Program-made: the position numbers and the translations under genes
Shown here: one piece after another, positions 1 to 13,200 of the stretch
Numbering within the stretch: position 1 is the stretch's first letter
Layout: each line of letters starts with the position of its first letter
Notes under the pieces: generated by a model
Told to the model about the DNA's origin: nothing
The model's input: only the letters and a program-made list of their open reading frames with translations
The model's database searches: none
Assembly: GCA_036897625.1 (NCBI GenBank)
Contig: JAYMTA010000006.1
Span: forward strand, 97,647 to 161,646
Reading direction: 5' to 3'
DNA: 64,000 nt
Source: Pelargonium cotyledonis
Taxonomy: Eukaryota; Streptophyta; Magnoliopsida; Geraniales; Geraniaceae

Positions 1-3000
1 ATCTATAGCATGGGGTAATTTCTCTAATGTATTAAAGTATAAGAAGTCTGACCCTTAAATATAGAATACCTTTTTTATTAAGCCAAAGATACCTGTTTAT
101 AAAATTCCGGAGAAATGGACTTTTGCTAGAACTACTAGTAAAATCTAAGCAAGCATTAACATTTAGGATCTCCAAGACATAATAAATAAAGAATCGCCGC
201 CTGCAATTTATAAGCACTACTCAAGAACTTGTTTATATACCCTGTATTTATAATAAAAGGACACATATTCTCTTTCGCTTCCAAGTAAAGAATTTTTTTA
301 AAGGAATCTATGAACTTGTGGGGTGCTTTAGTATTTTCTGGCATAGTTTAGGTGTAAGGATCCCTTGTTTATACAACAGCTGCTCATGGATAAAAGTTTT
401 TTCAGGAAACTGGCTTGAGTGAAAAACGCTGGAGGTGCTATTTCATAGCTTTTTAAATCATAGGAGTGCTATTGAGCATAGAACACGGGGTCCTTTAATT
501 TAATAACAAGTTTTCAATTTACAAGAGATTCTCAGGGTTTTTGTGGTAGATTTTCGCATTTTAAGGTAACCTTATTTGCTATAATTAAGAAACCCCTTAT
601 AAATAGAAGCTACTTTTCCAGAGAATGCCTTACTTTGGTCCTAAACCTTTATATATACCAGTAATACCAGATTTCTGTAACAGTTTAAACAAGATAAGAT
701 TCTAAGCCCTTTAGTTCTATTTCTCGGCGGGTTTCTTACCAAGCCAAAGGTATGCTTTGGTAAAACCTTCATACTACAAAATTAAGGAAAAGCGCATACA
801 AATTCTGGATATATTACAAGTTAAGGGACTAAAACAAAAAAACAAGAGATATGCATGGAACTTTTTTACTTATCCGATTGAGACTTTTAAAAAGAAATTT
901 ACCAACCTTGAAAAGGCACCCTTGAATTGAAGGGCTCGAGGACTCTAAATTCTAAAATTACCCGGTTTGACAGCTACTCTTATACGCAAGGAGAATCCTG
1001 TTCTGTGGATAATGGACTAGTCTCTTTAATGACAAAAACAGGTAGACAAATATTCTACTTTTAGGGTAAGGAGAGACCCTGTTTCCTGAGGAATTTGGAT
1101 ACAGGGCTTACCGATATATATATTCTAAGTGTGTATAGTACAGCCAGAATTACTTGACTGTTATGAATAAAAGAGTATAATGAATTTGATCCTATACTCG
1201 TCATTAGATAGTTATGGAATAGACTTCTTAATCAGGACATAATTGGGTTAGATCACTAGCCTTTTGTCTCTAAGCGCTTCGTCTTATTTTCCAAACCCCT
1301 GATTTGTTTTAAAGCTTCTTTTTAACTAGAACTATTACAATTTTTCCGAAGAGACACTACGGGTTCTTTCATAAAGTTTTGTACCTCTATACTGATAAAG
1401 ATAATTTAGTACTATCGCTAAAGCGTCGGCAGTTGTATATTACTAAAGAAAACTAAGCATAAAAAACGTTTTTTATTAGTTGTATCCGGAGAACCCCTTT
1501 GTTGAATGTTATCTCATACTGCATAAGTTTAAGTATATATTTACCCTTGTTGTATTATTTAAAACTTAGGGAGGCTAATCTAGCAAAGTTAAAGTTTTAT
1601 TAAAGAGTATCGGATCTCGTTTCACTAAATCAAAGCATAGCGTTACTTGATTTTAATTATATGGATACGGCTTTTCCTTAGTTTAGGAATTAGTTTTTTC
1701 AAATTATCTTAAACTAACTTGTTCTTACGAGCAAAAATTTTTGAACAATATGCATAAAAAAGAAGTTACTTAACCTTTACATATATCATAGAGTAGTGCG
1801 TATTTATAGTTGTAGGACAGAGGTTTAAAGATAAAGTCTTTCTATAACTGAAGTCTTTCCTCAAGAGTTTTGGTATATAGTAGCTGGTACACTAGCGGGA
1901 TTTAACAAAAAAAAATACCATATAAAGTTCAGAATCTATACCAATTCTTGATCTGGAAGAAGGCTTATTAAGAGTAAGGCTCATAAACGAGGGTTCAATA
2001 GTATTAGGACATGCCTTTTAGGTATTATTAAAGTAGGATAAGGGTTGTTCTTATATGTTTCCTTAGCTTCTAGGTTTGAGATTCTCCTAAAGTCATAAGA
2101 GAATTCTAAAGTAATCCGTTTTCGGTTAAAGGTATAAAAGAAACAGGGAGGTCCTTAGCTCAGTGTAATGAAAGTTTATAGTAAGGAAAAGTAGGGCAAA
2201 AAGAGAGTTAACAAATCAGCTTCTCAGCAGAGGGTTCTCTATTACCTTTTTGTTACGAGCAGACTTGAACCAGGGGCATGCCGGCAAAGGGAGCTCGGAT
2301 CTAATCACTTTTATAAATGCTTATCAGATCCTATATACTTGCAGCTTTCGGGCTAGCGGAATAAACAGGGGTTGGCTCGTGACTCGTATAAGTGTTCGTG
2401 TAGATAAGAATAAATAGTGTATCCTGATATAGCAAAACCGCGTAAGCGCCTCGCCTCTTTCGCAAACGGTCCTTGCCGCTATTTAAGAAATTTCCTCATT
2501 TATAAAAGGAAGTCATTAGAGTTTCTTACCGGAATCCTACCTTTTGATAGTCAAGAAGGGGTAATCTATTTAATCAGAGAATGGTTTGACTTTTTTCTAC
2601 TCTTTGTTTGTATGATTTTTAAGTAAAGAAGTCCTTCTTGATGGAGCTCTCTTGTCACTTTAATAGGATTCCCTTTTTATTGGTATAACGGTATCTTAGA
2701 TGACTTACTCAAAAGTTCCTTAGTTAATAGTTTATTACACAAAATTTTCATAAAAAGGATATAAAATAAAACAAGAAAGTGAAAATAAGTCCAATCTAAT
2801 AAAAAGGGTACTGTAAAGTACAAAAACAGCAAACAAGACAGCATTCATTAGTTGGTAATCTTTAGATGAACTATAACCCATCACAATATTCATATAATAA
2901 TGTTTCACCCACTCAAATTCAACTAAGGACTCTTGCGTAACCCATTTGAAAAGAACAGCTTTGTCTTCATTTGTTTGGACTTAATCATTCAGTATTAAGG

Positions 3001-4180
3001 GATTCCCTATTTTACTCTTTCTAAAGTGAGTCCTAATGTAATGTGAAATCCGTATACAGAAGTACTTTTCCCTTTCTGGGATTTATCACTTCCCATATAG
3101 TAGGAATATTTCTGTAGAGTCTGGATCCATTTCAGTGCTGCTAAAAAGGGAACTTTTTAAATACACTTTAGTTTAGAATTTCACGCATATAAAGTGTCTT
3201 TCCGGAGTGTGCTTTTCCACGTAGGAGTGCCTATTAAGATTAAGAGATATCTAAATCGGGGTTGTAGTGGGTCTTATGTCAAGGTGTAATTGAAAGCAGA
3301 AACTTTGTACCTTCCGTTCTTTCAAAACCCTAAATTAACGAACTTTTGAGTAAGTAAAGTGAGTCTGGTTTCATTCCACTCAAATACTTTCATATACTAT
3401 AATTAGGTTTTATCCTTACTAAGAAGAGAGTATAAGACTATAACAACTAACAATACAGGGAATACAGTCTATAAGAAGAGTCCAGCTAAGAAAGCTACAG
3501 GTACAGGTACACGAATTAGACTACAAAGAAACGCAAGAGTATAGTTTATAAGACAGGTAAGAAGTTTCCTTTCATTTCCGAGTCAGAGCAGTTACTTTAT
3601 TTAGCCTGGAATTTTTCTCACAACATGCTCTTTTTTTAAAAATACTTGAAGCTGAAGTCCGGCAAAGCAATAACAAAGCAGTTCGAACATTGAACAAAGT
3701 TCTGTATTTGATCTTATAATCACCTGGATAAAAAAAGTAACATACTGGGTACACTAACTTGTGTTTTAGTGCACGTTAATCCCCGTACAATTAGGTTTTG
3801 GTATTCTTGAAATTAACAGTGTGTTTATACTATATACTGTCTCTATTTTAGAGTAAGCACAATATAAGACCCTTGCCTCTTGTTTTTAGGTTGCACTCAT
3901 GTTAGGAAGGAAACCTAATTAAAGTCTTATCTCTACCCGTATTAGGCAGTACTTTAAATCTAACCAAAAATGCAAAAAATGGGAGTAGTAAAGAATAGAA
4001 AGAATTCCTGCGTGAAATACTTAACTCTATTTACCTTAAAAAGGAATGAACTCTATCAGCTTGAGTACAAAAAGGAAGTGAATTGTTTAAGATTACTTAC
4101 AAGATTGCTACTTACTTAGACTCTAGTATTTTGGCGGGTTATATATGCAACTTAAAAGATAAAGCACCTCTTTTGGACCA
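1..4180. other. Gene desert, section 1
   Basis: No gene seen. The sequence is A+T-rich with stops in all frames; the longest open frame is about 69 codons (2417-2626) and is not recognisable. The tRNA-like repeat at 2265-2308 is the only structured element I can support. Short purine-then-pyrimidine words such as AAGGGATTCCCTAT (2997-3010) recur. Confidence 0.6.
2265..2308 (-). repeat. tRNA-like dispersed repeat, copy 1
   Basis: Minus strand reads GTGATTAGATCCGAGCTCCC, then a short variable part and CCTGGTTCAAGTCTGC. The first block recurs with one or two changes at 19987-20006 and 33295-33312; the second is T-arm-like. On the plus strand a GAGAGTTAACAA lies about 45 bases before it, as at 40913. 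Confidence 0.45.
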
Positions 4181-4184
4181 AGTA

Positions 4185-4252
4185 AGACAAACGGGTTGAA
4201 CCCACGCGCGTTAGATATTAAACCTTTGCTCTACCAACTAAGCTATCTGAGC
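4185..4252 (-). pseudogene. trnF(GAA)-like decayed tRNA
   Basis: Minus-strand sequence begins GCTCAGATAGCTTAGTTGGT and continues AGAGCAAAGG, closely matching the 5' half of plant mitochondrial trnF-GAA (acceptor, D arm and start of the anticodon stem). The GAA anticodon is not visible and the anticodon stem is scrambled. A T-arm-like GTGGGTTCAA follows at the right distance, but no matching 3' acceptor can be paired. It reads as a degenerate trnF remnant. Confidence 0.55.
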
Positions 4253-4259
4253 ACTTCTA

Positions 4260-7200
4260 TATACTCCTAATAACAAAACCTCATTCAACATATAAGTATG
4301 GAGCAGTCCTATTGTATGTAATATTCTTCTATCTAAGTGATTTGGTTATATTACTCCTTATTTCGCAAGTCCGGGCAGTCTTTTCTAAAAGAGGGAGCAC
4401 AAGCTATTATACATTCCCAACCTTAATAAAGGAATCTAGGCTTACTTACTATCTATATGTTTCACGGACCAAAAATTAGGGACAGAATAACTAGAACTTA
4501 TAACCGGGAATCCTGACTTCTATTCTCTAGATCATTACTTTTATATTCTCTGCTAAATCGCTAACTATTCCAATCTTTATTCGGAGAAACTAGCTGATGT
4601 CAATATTCGTATAGTATTCTTAGATTAGGCACTACAAGACATATACCTTGGAAATACCTTCACAAAAAAGGAGACCCATGAAAGCTAGCCTTGTAAACAC
4701 TGGTTTTCTTGGACAAAGCAAATACTAATTGAATTCAGAAAGAAAGACCGACCCTAGTTAGTAAGGGATCTCCAAGACTTTATGTTTGAATGAATTGGAT
4801 TTTTTACTACTCCTTGATGCTAATATAAAGTCGTTTTCTGAATCAAATGTAAGTATAAAGAAAGGCAAAAAGAGTTGCTCTGTGCTAGTAAGGAAAATCT
4901 ATAATTTATTATATCTTTCAAATTTATGTGGAGTCTCCTTCTATAAGGAACTAAAATCTTTATTATATTCAAAAAGTTGATATTTATATACGAATATCTG
5001 AAGAGTGCTCGTGAGTAAAAGAATTCAAAGGAGTCATATATTACCAAGTAGTCCGTGTATTTCTATAGTTATTGAGGAATCTTATAAATAGTACAAGCCA
5101 AAAGAGACCCCTTGAAAGCTGGGTCTTCTGTAGACAGGAAGCTGTATAAAATTAGTAGAATAAGAAGGGAAGGGCTTTTGAAACAGCTAAGTACAAGGGC
5201 TTAAAAGCAAGAATGAGAAAATCGCCTAAAGTTAATCTATTATAATTCAACCGTAGTAATAGGGAGCTGCCGAACCTAAAATCACTCGCTGTAAACTAGC
5301 TAGATGTGTAAAAGCAATATCTTTAGTACATAAATATGTGTATCCCTTTTATATAAACAATAACTGTTTAACTGTTTTTCTAAAAAAAGATTTCAAATCA
5401 AAAGGGGTCCTGATACACTCCATATTAGGTTCCGGTTCTCAAGTCTGATAGCTCCTTTCGTTTATACGCTTCTTGATCCGAAATAACTAGATTCCACAAT
5501 AGAGTTACAAAAAAGTACGCTACTTTACACGGTTATATCTGACGAATAAACAGGATTCTCGCATGGGATACTAATTTATTTTGTATGAACTCATATTATT
5601 TAGATTATAGGTCTAGCTAATAGGGGCGTCTCCGATACTCTATTTAGCATTGGTTTCTTATTTCTTATTATTCTGCATAATAGCTAGCCATAGTATTTTA
5701 TTCTTAAAGTGCTGCCGCCGGATCCTTATTGCTATTAAGAAAACTCAAGAATGTTGCATTAAAACTACTTACTAAGGACAGAAAAAAGCATACAGTTTGG
5801 GGAAATCTCTCTTGTAGACGAGTTCCTTATTCTTCCTTTTACTACGGTGTATTCCAGAATCCAATCTATGTTTGTAGTCAATCTACAAGTATTAAAAAGT
5901 TCTATCATGCAGCAATTATATAGATAGAATATTCAATATCTCTAAGAAAGAAAGCCCTATTCCCGTTCAGTTGAGTGGAGGGGCTCTTTCTTTAACTAAT
6001 AGGCGCAGGTTAAAGTCGAGGCTTTTCGGGTATACTATATGAACCCTAACCTCGAAACGTAAATACTTAACCTCCTAAACTAATATAAAGGAAAGGTGGA
6101 AGGTTTCTTTTAGAATACATAGGTGGCTCCAGCTTTATTATCTTTTAGTTTAAGAACGGAAGTCTTTGTGGTAAATTATGAAAATAAGTTTACGCAATAG
6201 CCCTGTTGTTTATTTACTTTTGAATCTTTTTTAACTCCTTTTTAAATTAGTGTAATCTTAAAGATAATTTAGTCATAGATTTTATACAAAGTTTAAGATG
6301 TTCTTTTCAAAATACCTGCTTTTTGGACTTATATCATATATCCTAGGATAGAAATTTCCCTATATAAGCGGGTACAACTGACGTGTATACTACGAGATAT
6401 TTTAACAAAAAAAAGAAGTCTTGGTCTCCTAAGCGCGCAGGCCTAAGGGGTCCAATTAAAGGATAAGACTAAAAGATTGGATCCGAATACAAGGGGAGTT
6501 GTACTTACAGTTTAAAAGAAGGGCTAACTAGCAAAGGCGAGAGCAGCCCTTTTGAGATGAAGGAAAATAGAGGGCATCTGGAGAAAAAACTTTAAGTAAG
6601 GAATTAGGCAGCTTTCTGTATTATATAACCTATTACCTGCAAAAAGGGGCTTTATATAACCTTGTATAGCAACTTCTTTACTTGTATGTTTTATATTCGC
6701 TTTTCCTTATTAATTACTAAATCCTTATTCTGTATTAATTGTTACTAGTTTGTTTAGGTGTATTCCTATAAATGGTCTTTTGTTGTTATTACTATAGGGA
6801 AACCCTTATAGGTACATAGGCTAGTCTTATTGTATAGAAGTAATAGAAAGTGAATAAGAGTTCTTTAGGTATACCAGTTATATTAAGAGATATCTTGTTG
6901 TGACTCATTTAGAAAGGAGTCAACCTTATATAGAGATTGGGGGGGTAAAGGATTCTTTCCTCCTTTAGTTTTAACTTAACAAATACTGGAAAAGACTCGC
7001 ATTCCTCGAGTAGGAAGAACCTCATTTAGCTAATTAAATGAAACGGAAATACAAAAATAAGGAAAACCTCGTTTGTTATATACATTTTAAGTCAAGACCC
7101 CTTTCCTGGATTAGTTACAGAAAATTATCTTTGTATATTAAGGCTTTTCCTTTAGAGATATCCCCTTATAGTCTAAACCTTAATAAGGGGAGTTAGGGTA

Positions 7201-10200
7201 CACTTTAAGGATTTGGTTAGGAAAGCGACTGTGAGAAAATACCTTGTTGAAATACTGCATTAATTATTTAGATTTTCCCTGCAACTCGGGTTACCTCTTA
7301 TAATAGATAATAGAAGACCTCAACCTGAATTTAGAATAACTACTCTAAAGAACCCTTATTTGACAAATTCCTGTACTTCAATACTGAAAATGCTGATTTA
7401 CTTCCCAGTAAGCTAGCTTCTAATTTAAAGAGAATTCCCTGATGAAGTAAAGTGAAGTGCTACCTAGTTTTGACTTTATTTAATACTTTAATTCAATTCC
7501 AAACCCATTTCCCATATTACACCTCTTATTCTATATTTTAGATCTTATAATCTTTCTATTTTCAATAGTTTCCTTTCATAACCTGTTAACTCTTCCAAAA
7601 AAACTTCTCCTTAAAGGGTAAGGGCATGCCTCCTAACGATCTAGTTACTTAGTTTCATGCCACCCCTGTACTAGAAATATACAAGAAATCCACTCTTAAA
7701 ATAGAGACTCTTTCACAATATGTCTCAACTTAGAAATTGAATTTTTTACTGAAAATTCATTGCTTAACCGCTTAATCCAAAACAGGAAACCTAGTAACAA
7801 AAGAATACAACTCTCTTCTTTCTGTGTTGTAAAGAAGGATTTCCTTATACCTTATATAAGTAATGAAACTCATAAGAAATTCTTTCTTTTTTTTTTTCTT
7901 ATCAGGAGGGTCTTTATTATTTGGAGGATCCTTATATATTCTAAAATCTTAGGCGATAACATTGAGGTAAACTTTTTAATTCATGTATGAGTATAGTATA
8001 TTTATAAAAAGGGGGCTTCGCATCATTTAGGCAATAAATTCCCCATTCCGTTTCCTTTACTCCGGAATTCAATAAAAGGGTTTCTCTTTTTCCTTAGGGT
8101 CTTTGTATTTGTAGAAAGGCTGAGTTGATAAAGAAGTTCATCTATATAGATAATTTTTAGTATCCATATCTTTTGTGCTTTTTTGTTTTATTCCTTTATG
8201 AAATCTGAAAGTAACTAAAAAAAAAGAGTCGTTGTACGGTATTCCCTGGCTAAAACCAGTTTTAAAACCTTCAGTTGTATTACTTTTCATATCTATGTCA
8301 ATAAATCTCTAAGTCTAAATTCCCTACACTTTCTTACTAATTAGTTTATCGCGAGAACCCCTTTATAAATAACAGTGTACTCGTTTAGAAACAATTCAAT
8401 CAGATACATGCCCGATACGGAGAAGAGCCGTGCAACGAAGCCTTTGACCGCAAAAGAATCGTAATCCTTAACTTATATTGTACTACACGCGCTTCCTTAA
8501 AAATAAATAAACTATAAATAAGAATCTTAGACTAGACACGGAAACACAAAATAAGAATACACACCGAAATTAGATTAAGACAACAACCTTCTTTATAACC
8601 GATAGTAAGTGATTCGAACCCGTAATATTTAATTAAATGAAGTCACATTTTACTTCTAAAGGGTCCTTGCCTGCTTTAAGGTAGATTTACATAATTAAGA
8701 GTAAGAGAGGAATAACATATTATAAATGATTTCCTTAGACTATTATGACAAAAGTTTGAAGGAGATTAAGGCTATGTTTCTTGATGTTCAAAGATATCGA
8801 AGTAAAAGGGGGACTTTAGGATTCTAAAATTTAAGTGTTAACACCGGAACTCAATTCTTTATCTAGAGAATACTAGATTAATGATAAGTAATACGCTACT
8901 ATAAAGTTATAATACTAAAATTCTAGAAACTCCGGGCATTCCTATTATTAAGAATCCTAAGGAATTCTAGCTCTAACTCTAAAGAAAAGTCTAGCTCAGA
9001 AAAGTAAGATACAAAAAAAGAAGGGTCTAGCTCGAAAGCAAGCACGTAGGAAGTCTAGATAAGGAGCTAAGGTAAATAGGTTACTTTATTGTGTTCCTTT
9101 GTTTCTAGGTTTTTCAGATAATCAAAGGGGATATTAGGGAATAAAATAGCTGAAGCTAAAGGGATTCATTTCCGGATGAGGATAGAACTCAAGTGAAAGC
9201 TTTTCTTGTTTGTGTTTGTACACTTCTAGGCTCGCAATTCCAAATTAAAGTATAAGAGAGCTTTAAAGCTAAGCTAAATCGAGATCTTAGAAGTAAGGTT
9301 TTTTTCTCTTTCCCCATCCTGTTTAAACCGGAAGGTCACAAGGAATTATTCTTTTTTGAAAGGAATTTCTTAATCTCAATGAGTAGGGCAAACCAAGGTC
9401 AGGAGTTTTTTTAACTAGCATATACTGAGGAAGAAAGGCATCTAAAAGAAGTTATTTTTTAGAAAGTTATACCTTTATTTAATAAGTAAATTTAATAAAA
9501 GTAGGAGAACCTGCTGGAGCAGTTTTAATAAGTGTTTATTTATGGTAATTTTATTAAATATCTCTTGTTTTTGAGAGTAAATTGAGTATTAAATAAGAGC
9601 TTGTAGTGCGTGTTTTAAGTACTCCAGATTTCTAGAGCTCGAGTCCAGCTTGGATTTTACCCCAGTTATTTACGTAAGTGATTGTTGGTAGACAGCTTGG
9701 AGAAAAACCCACTAAGCTCTCTCTTATACTTATCTTATCCTTTTTTCGCAGTTTATTTGGCTTGAAAAAATTAGGAGTTCTTATATAATACCTAGAGTGA
9801 GTGTCCTAATACTTTGATACGAAATAGTACTGATTAGGGTTACCTGGCTCTATTGGTACGGCGATTCCTCAGCAAACTTGTTATTAGATAGCTATTTGTT
9901 AACAAGCTTTCCTACAGTTTGTTGTATTACTAGCTTGTTCTAGATTGTTTCGGCAGCTTAAGATAAAGGTATATATTCCTCCTGTTTCCTGTTCTTATCA
10001 TTATAAAGAGGATACAAACCCTATTAGTATAAGGGTAAGTCCTTTCTTCCCAACCGGAACGTAGAGAGGGAGGGTAATCCAAGGAGTATTCTGAATATAC
10101 CCATTTACGCATAGGGCCCACCAACTGACTTCTTATAACTTCTTGACTTATTTTTGACTTACTCTTTATTTTAGGACTTACTTTGTTTATTGACTTAACT
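4260..10200. other. Gene desert, section 2
   Basis: No gene seen. Open frames are 76 codons or shorter and unlike known proteins. A T-arm-like ATTCGAACCCGT at about 8612 is the only further tRNA-like trace. Two partly similar stretches (GAGACCCATGAAAGCT near 4671 and GAGACCCCTTGAAAGCT near 5104) suggest a small diverged repeat. Confidence 0.55.
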
Positions 10201-10208
10201 TCTTAATC

Positions 10209-10280
10209 TCCCCAAGCAGGGTTTGAACCTATGACTTTCCGTTTAAAAGTCCAGTGCTTTACCAGCTGAGCTATACGGGT
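10209..10280 (-). pseudogene. trnK(UUU)-like decayed tRNA
   Basis: On the minus strand this reads as a 72-base tRNA-like sequence: TAGCTCAGCTGGTAAAGC as a clear D arm, an anticodon loop CTTTTAA with TTT, and GGTTCAAACC as T loop with partial stem. It resembles plant mitochondrial trnK-UUU along most of its length. The acceptor ends (ACCCGTA and TTGGGGA) pair at only part of their positions, and the anticodon stem CTGGA/ACGGA has about three mismatches. I therefore call it a decayed copy rather than a working gene. RNA editing of tRNA stems could repair some pairs but not all. Confidence 0.6.
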
Positions 10281-10284
10281 ATAC

Positions 10285-13200
10285 TTGGGAAGAGGTATCC
10301 TATCTGAATCCATTAAAGCTTCTTATGAAAAGAATGTCTTTTTTAGCTTAACTATACAAAATTATTATTTAAAATTAAGAGCATGGGAACTCTTAAAAGG
10401 GTAAAGTTTAACCACTAAATCTTACATTTTAAAACTTTATTAAAAAGACTCCCAGTAAAAGCGGGTCCTTATGCTATTTATTGACTTTCCTGTTACTAAT
10501 GAGTTGAATACTAGCTTTCTACAAATACTCTAACCTTAATTATAAGAGAGATAAATTCGCCAGTCCAGAATAACTTTTAAACCGGTAAAAACCCCTTCTA
10601 CTAGGAGCACATATAGTGTTTTTATCCTATTATCTACCTAAGCAAGAAAATTTATTATAAGTTACTAGACTCAACTCAGATCTTGAGCAAGTTAATAATC
10701 GGAGACTTCTTTTACTGGACCAGATAAAAGTTGTTTCAGTAAGCTAATCTTTTCTTATTATATAAAATAAGCGATTTAAACTTAGAATGTATAACAGCAT
10801 TTTATCTATAAGAAGAAAAGGTTTGACTTTCTCTTTTAAACGGAAGAAAACCCCCGACCCTGAAAACGAAATACAGTAGGCATATACCTAGGAAACACTC
10901 CGTAACAAGAAGATCCATACCATCGTAGCTACAAATACAGGTAAAAGTAAGTCAATAAGGTTGGTGCTGTACTAACTATGTATGGTTAACTAATAATAAA
11001 TGACCTGCCTCCTTTCTTTATAGACTCATCACTCTTCTGGATATAGATATCTAAATCTTTAGGGTTTCCTTCTACTTGAGACGTTTCGCTTGACAAGGAT
11101 TCCTTTTATTGCCCTTCTTATCGAATTATCTTACTTGGGAAATGGCTTTTGTCTTTCTCATTTTCTGACTGCCTTTGATAAGAAATGGAACTAAGAAGTC
11201 TTAAGGTTTACTAAGCACTAGTTCGTTCTTAAAGGACTCCTGCTAAATAGCTAGAAAATAGGCGGGGTAGCCCTGTGAATTTATACACAGAATTCTGAAA
11301 AAAAAAGGATAACTCTCACTAAGAAAAAGTAGGAAACTCTCGAGGGACGCCTTTAAACGCTCTAATTAAAAAGACTGAAAGTATAGAACATTTAACCCGA
11401 GGCTCTGGCTCAAATTCAGGCGTGTGTAACCTGTATACTTTATAGTAGCCTTTTATAAAGTATGGACAATCCAGTAAAAAATTATACCTAAAAAGGTTAC
11501 CATTTGCTAGCTTCAACACCAATCGAGAACCCTATAGAAAGATAAAACTTGGTACAGGAATATCGGACATAAGTACTTGCTTAAATTTTTGTTAAATCTT
11601 AGGTTCAAAAGGGCTTTTCACGAACAAGATTACCCTAGGTCCAGTCCAATGTGTTTTAATTTGAAATATATTATCCACAAGAAATCTTTAAACAAAAAAT
11701 ATATAAAGTATTTTGGGTAAACTCACATTATATCAACATAGAAGAAGGCTAGAATTAGATTAAAAATCAAGTTTAAGTTAAGAAAGACCCCCCATATTCC
11801 TACTTCTTAGCAGCTAGTTTACTATATATTAATCTATATTTCTGATCAAGTTTAGTAGCCTAAAAGGAGGACTTTCACCGACAAATGTAAAATGTAAGCA
11901 AAATATACAGACCCGCTGCTATCTTTCTCAATATATAAAAAAAATTCTATAGTTGCTTAGTGTATAACATAAAACCTGGTCAATTGCAATAATTCTCCTA
12001 TAATATTTCTTTTTTGCGGATCCTTTGTAGGCAGAGTTCTATTTTCTTTATTTGTCTTATACAGGACTTTCTTTTTATTCTTTGGCTGCAACAACATCTA
12101 AATTTCATTCCTTTGCCTTGAAGTTTTCTGTAATACGAAGTTAAGAATTTTATTAGTTAGAATCAATTAGGGTTCCTTTCCTTCTTTGTTCAATAAAAGC
12201 AGTCTCGTCTAATCAAAATAATTGGAATTACTTTTTGAACGAAAGTCAGACTCTATCATAAATGTTCTTTTGTGTTCAATTTGAGTTATCTTATGAGATC
12301 TGGAAAAGTATTCCTTAAAAAAAAAGAGTAGAGAACACGGTAGATTAATAGCCGGGCTTCTCAACTAATTTATAACTTGCTTCATACCGATTAGAGATTA
12401 AAAAATTAGTAACAATTCAAAATTATCGGGAATCCTAGCGCGTTTGAGAGAGGTTTAAGAAACTTTCCGTAGAGTGGATATACCCAAAAGGAAGCAAGAA
12501 TTTTTATTAAAAGGGGGGATTTCAATATATGTTTATCCCTTTTCCAACACCTTGTAATAAATAAAATTTGCTGCAATGCCCTTTGTTTTAATTATAAATA
12601 ACTTATAAACTTCTATGTAACAGAGACCTAATAAAACAAGGGTACGCTGTAGATAGAGTCTGAGTTATAAAAGGGTCTCTCATTCCCTTATCCTGCAATC
12701 CTAGACCTCGGCATCTCCATAAACGTACGGAGTGCCTTTGAATTACAATAAAGTATTTTACAGCACGAGACTCCTTACATTTGGAATCTATGCTTGCTTT
12801 TTAGAATTATATTATGGATCTTACTTTGATTTATTAAAAATCCCGGATCAATATATCTTGAAACAAGCTATCAAAAACCCTTCTTTCAAGTGATTTAGTA
12901 CTTTGCTTTGGAAATTTAAGTTACATAATTAAGGCGCCTTTCTCGAGGTTCTCCTTACTCCTTAAAAGCACTCGGGTTTAAAACCTCCTTAAGTTAAGAG
13001 TTTACACGGAAACTAGGAGTATAGGATATAAAAAGTATTATACACAGCTGCCTATACCATACCCCAATTTAAATAAGTAAGAACTGAACAAATATTCTTA
13101 ACAATATATAGATTGAGTCCTATTTGACTATCTTAATTTTATCTCTTAACAAAACTACTTGTTAGAGAACCTTATCTGGATATGCTCCGAAAACTCAAAA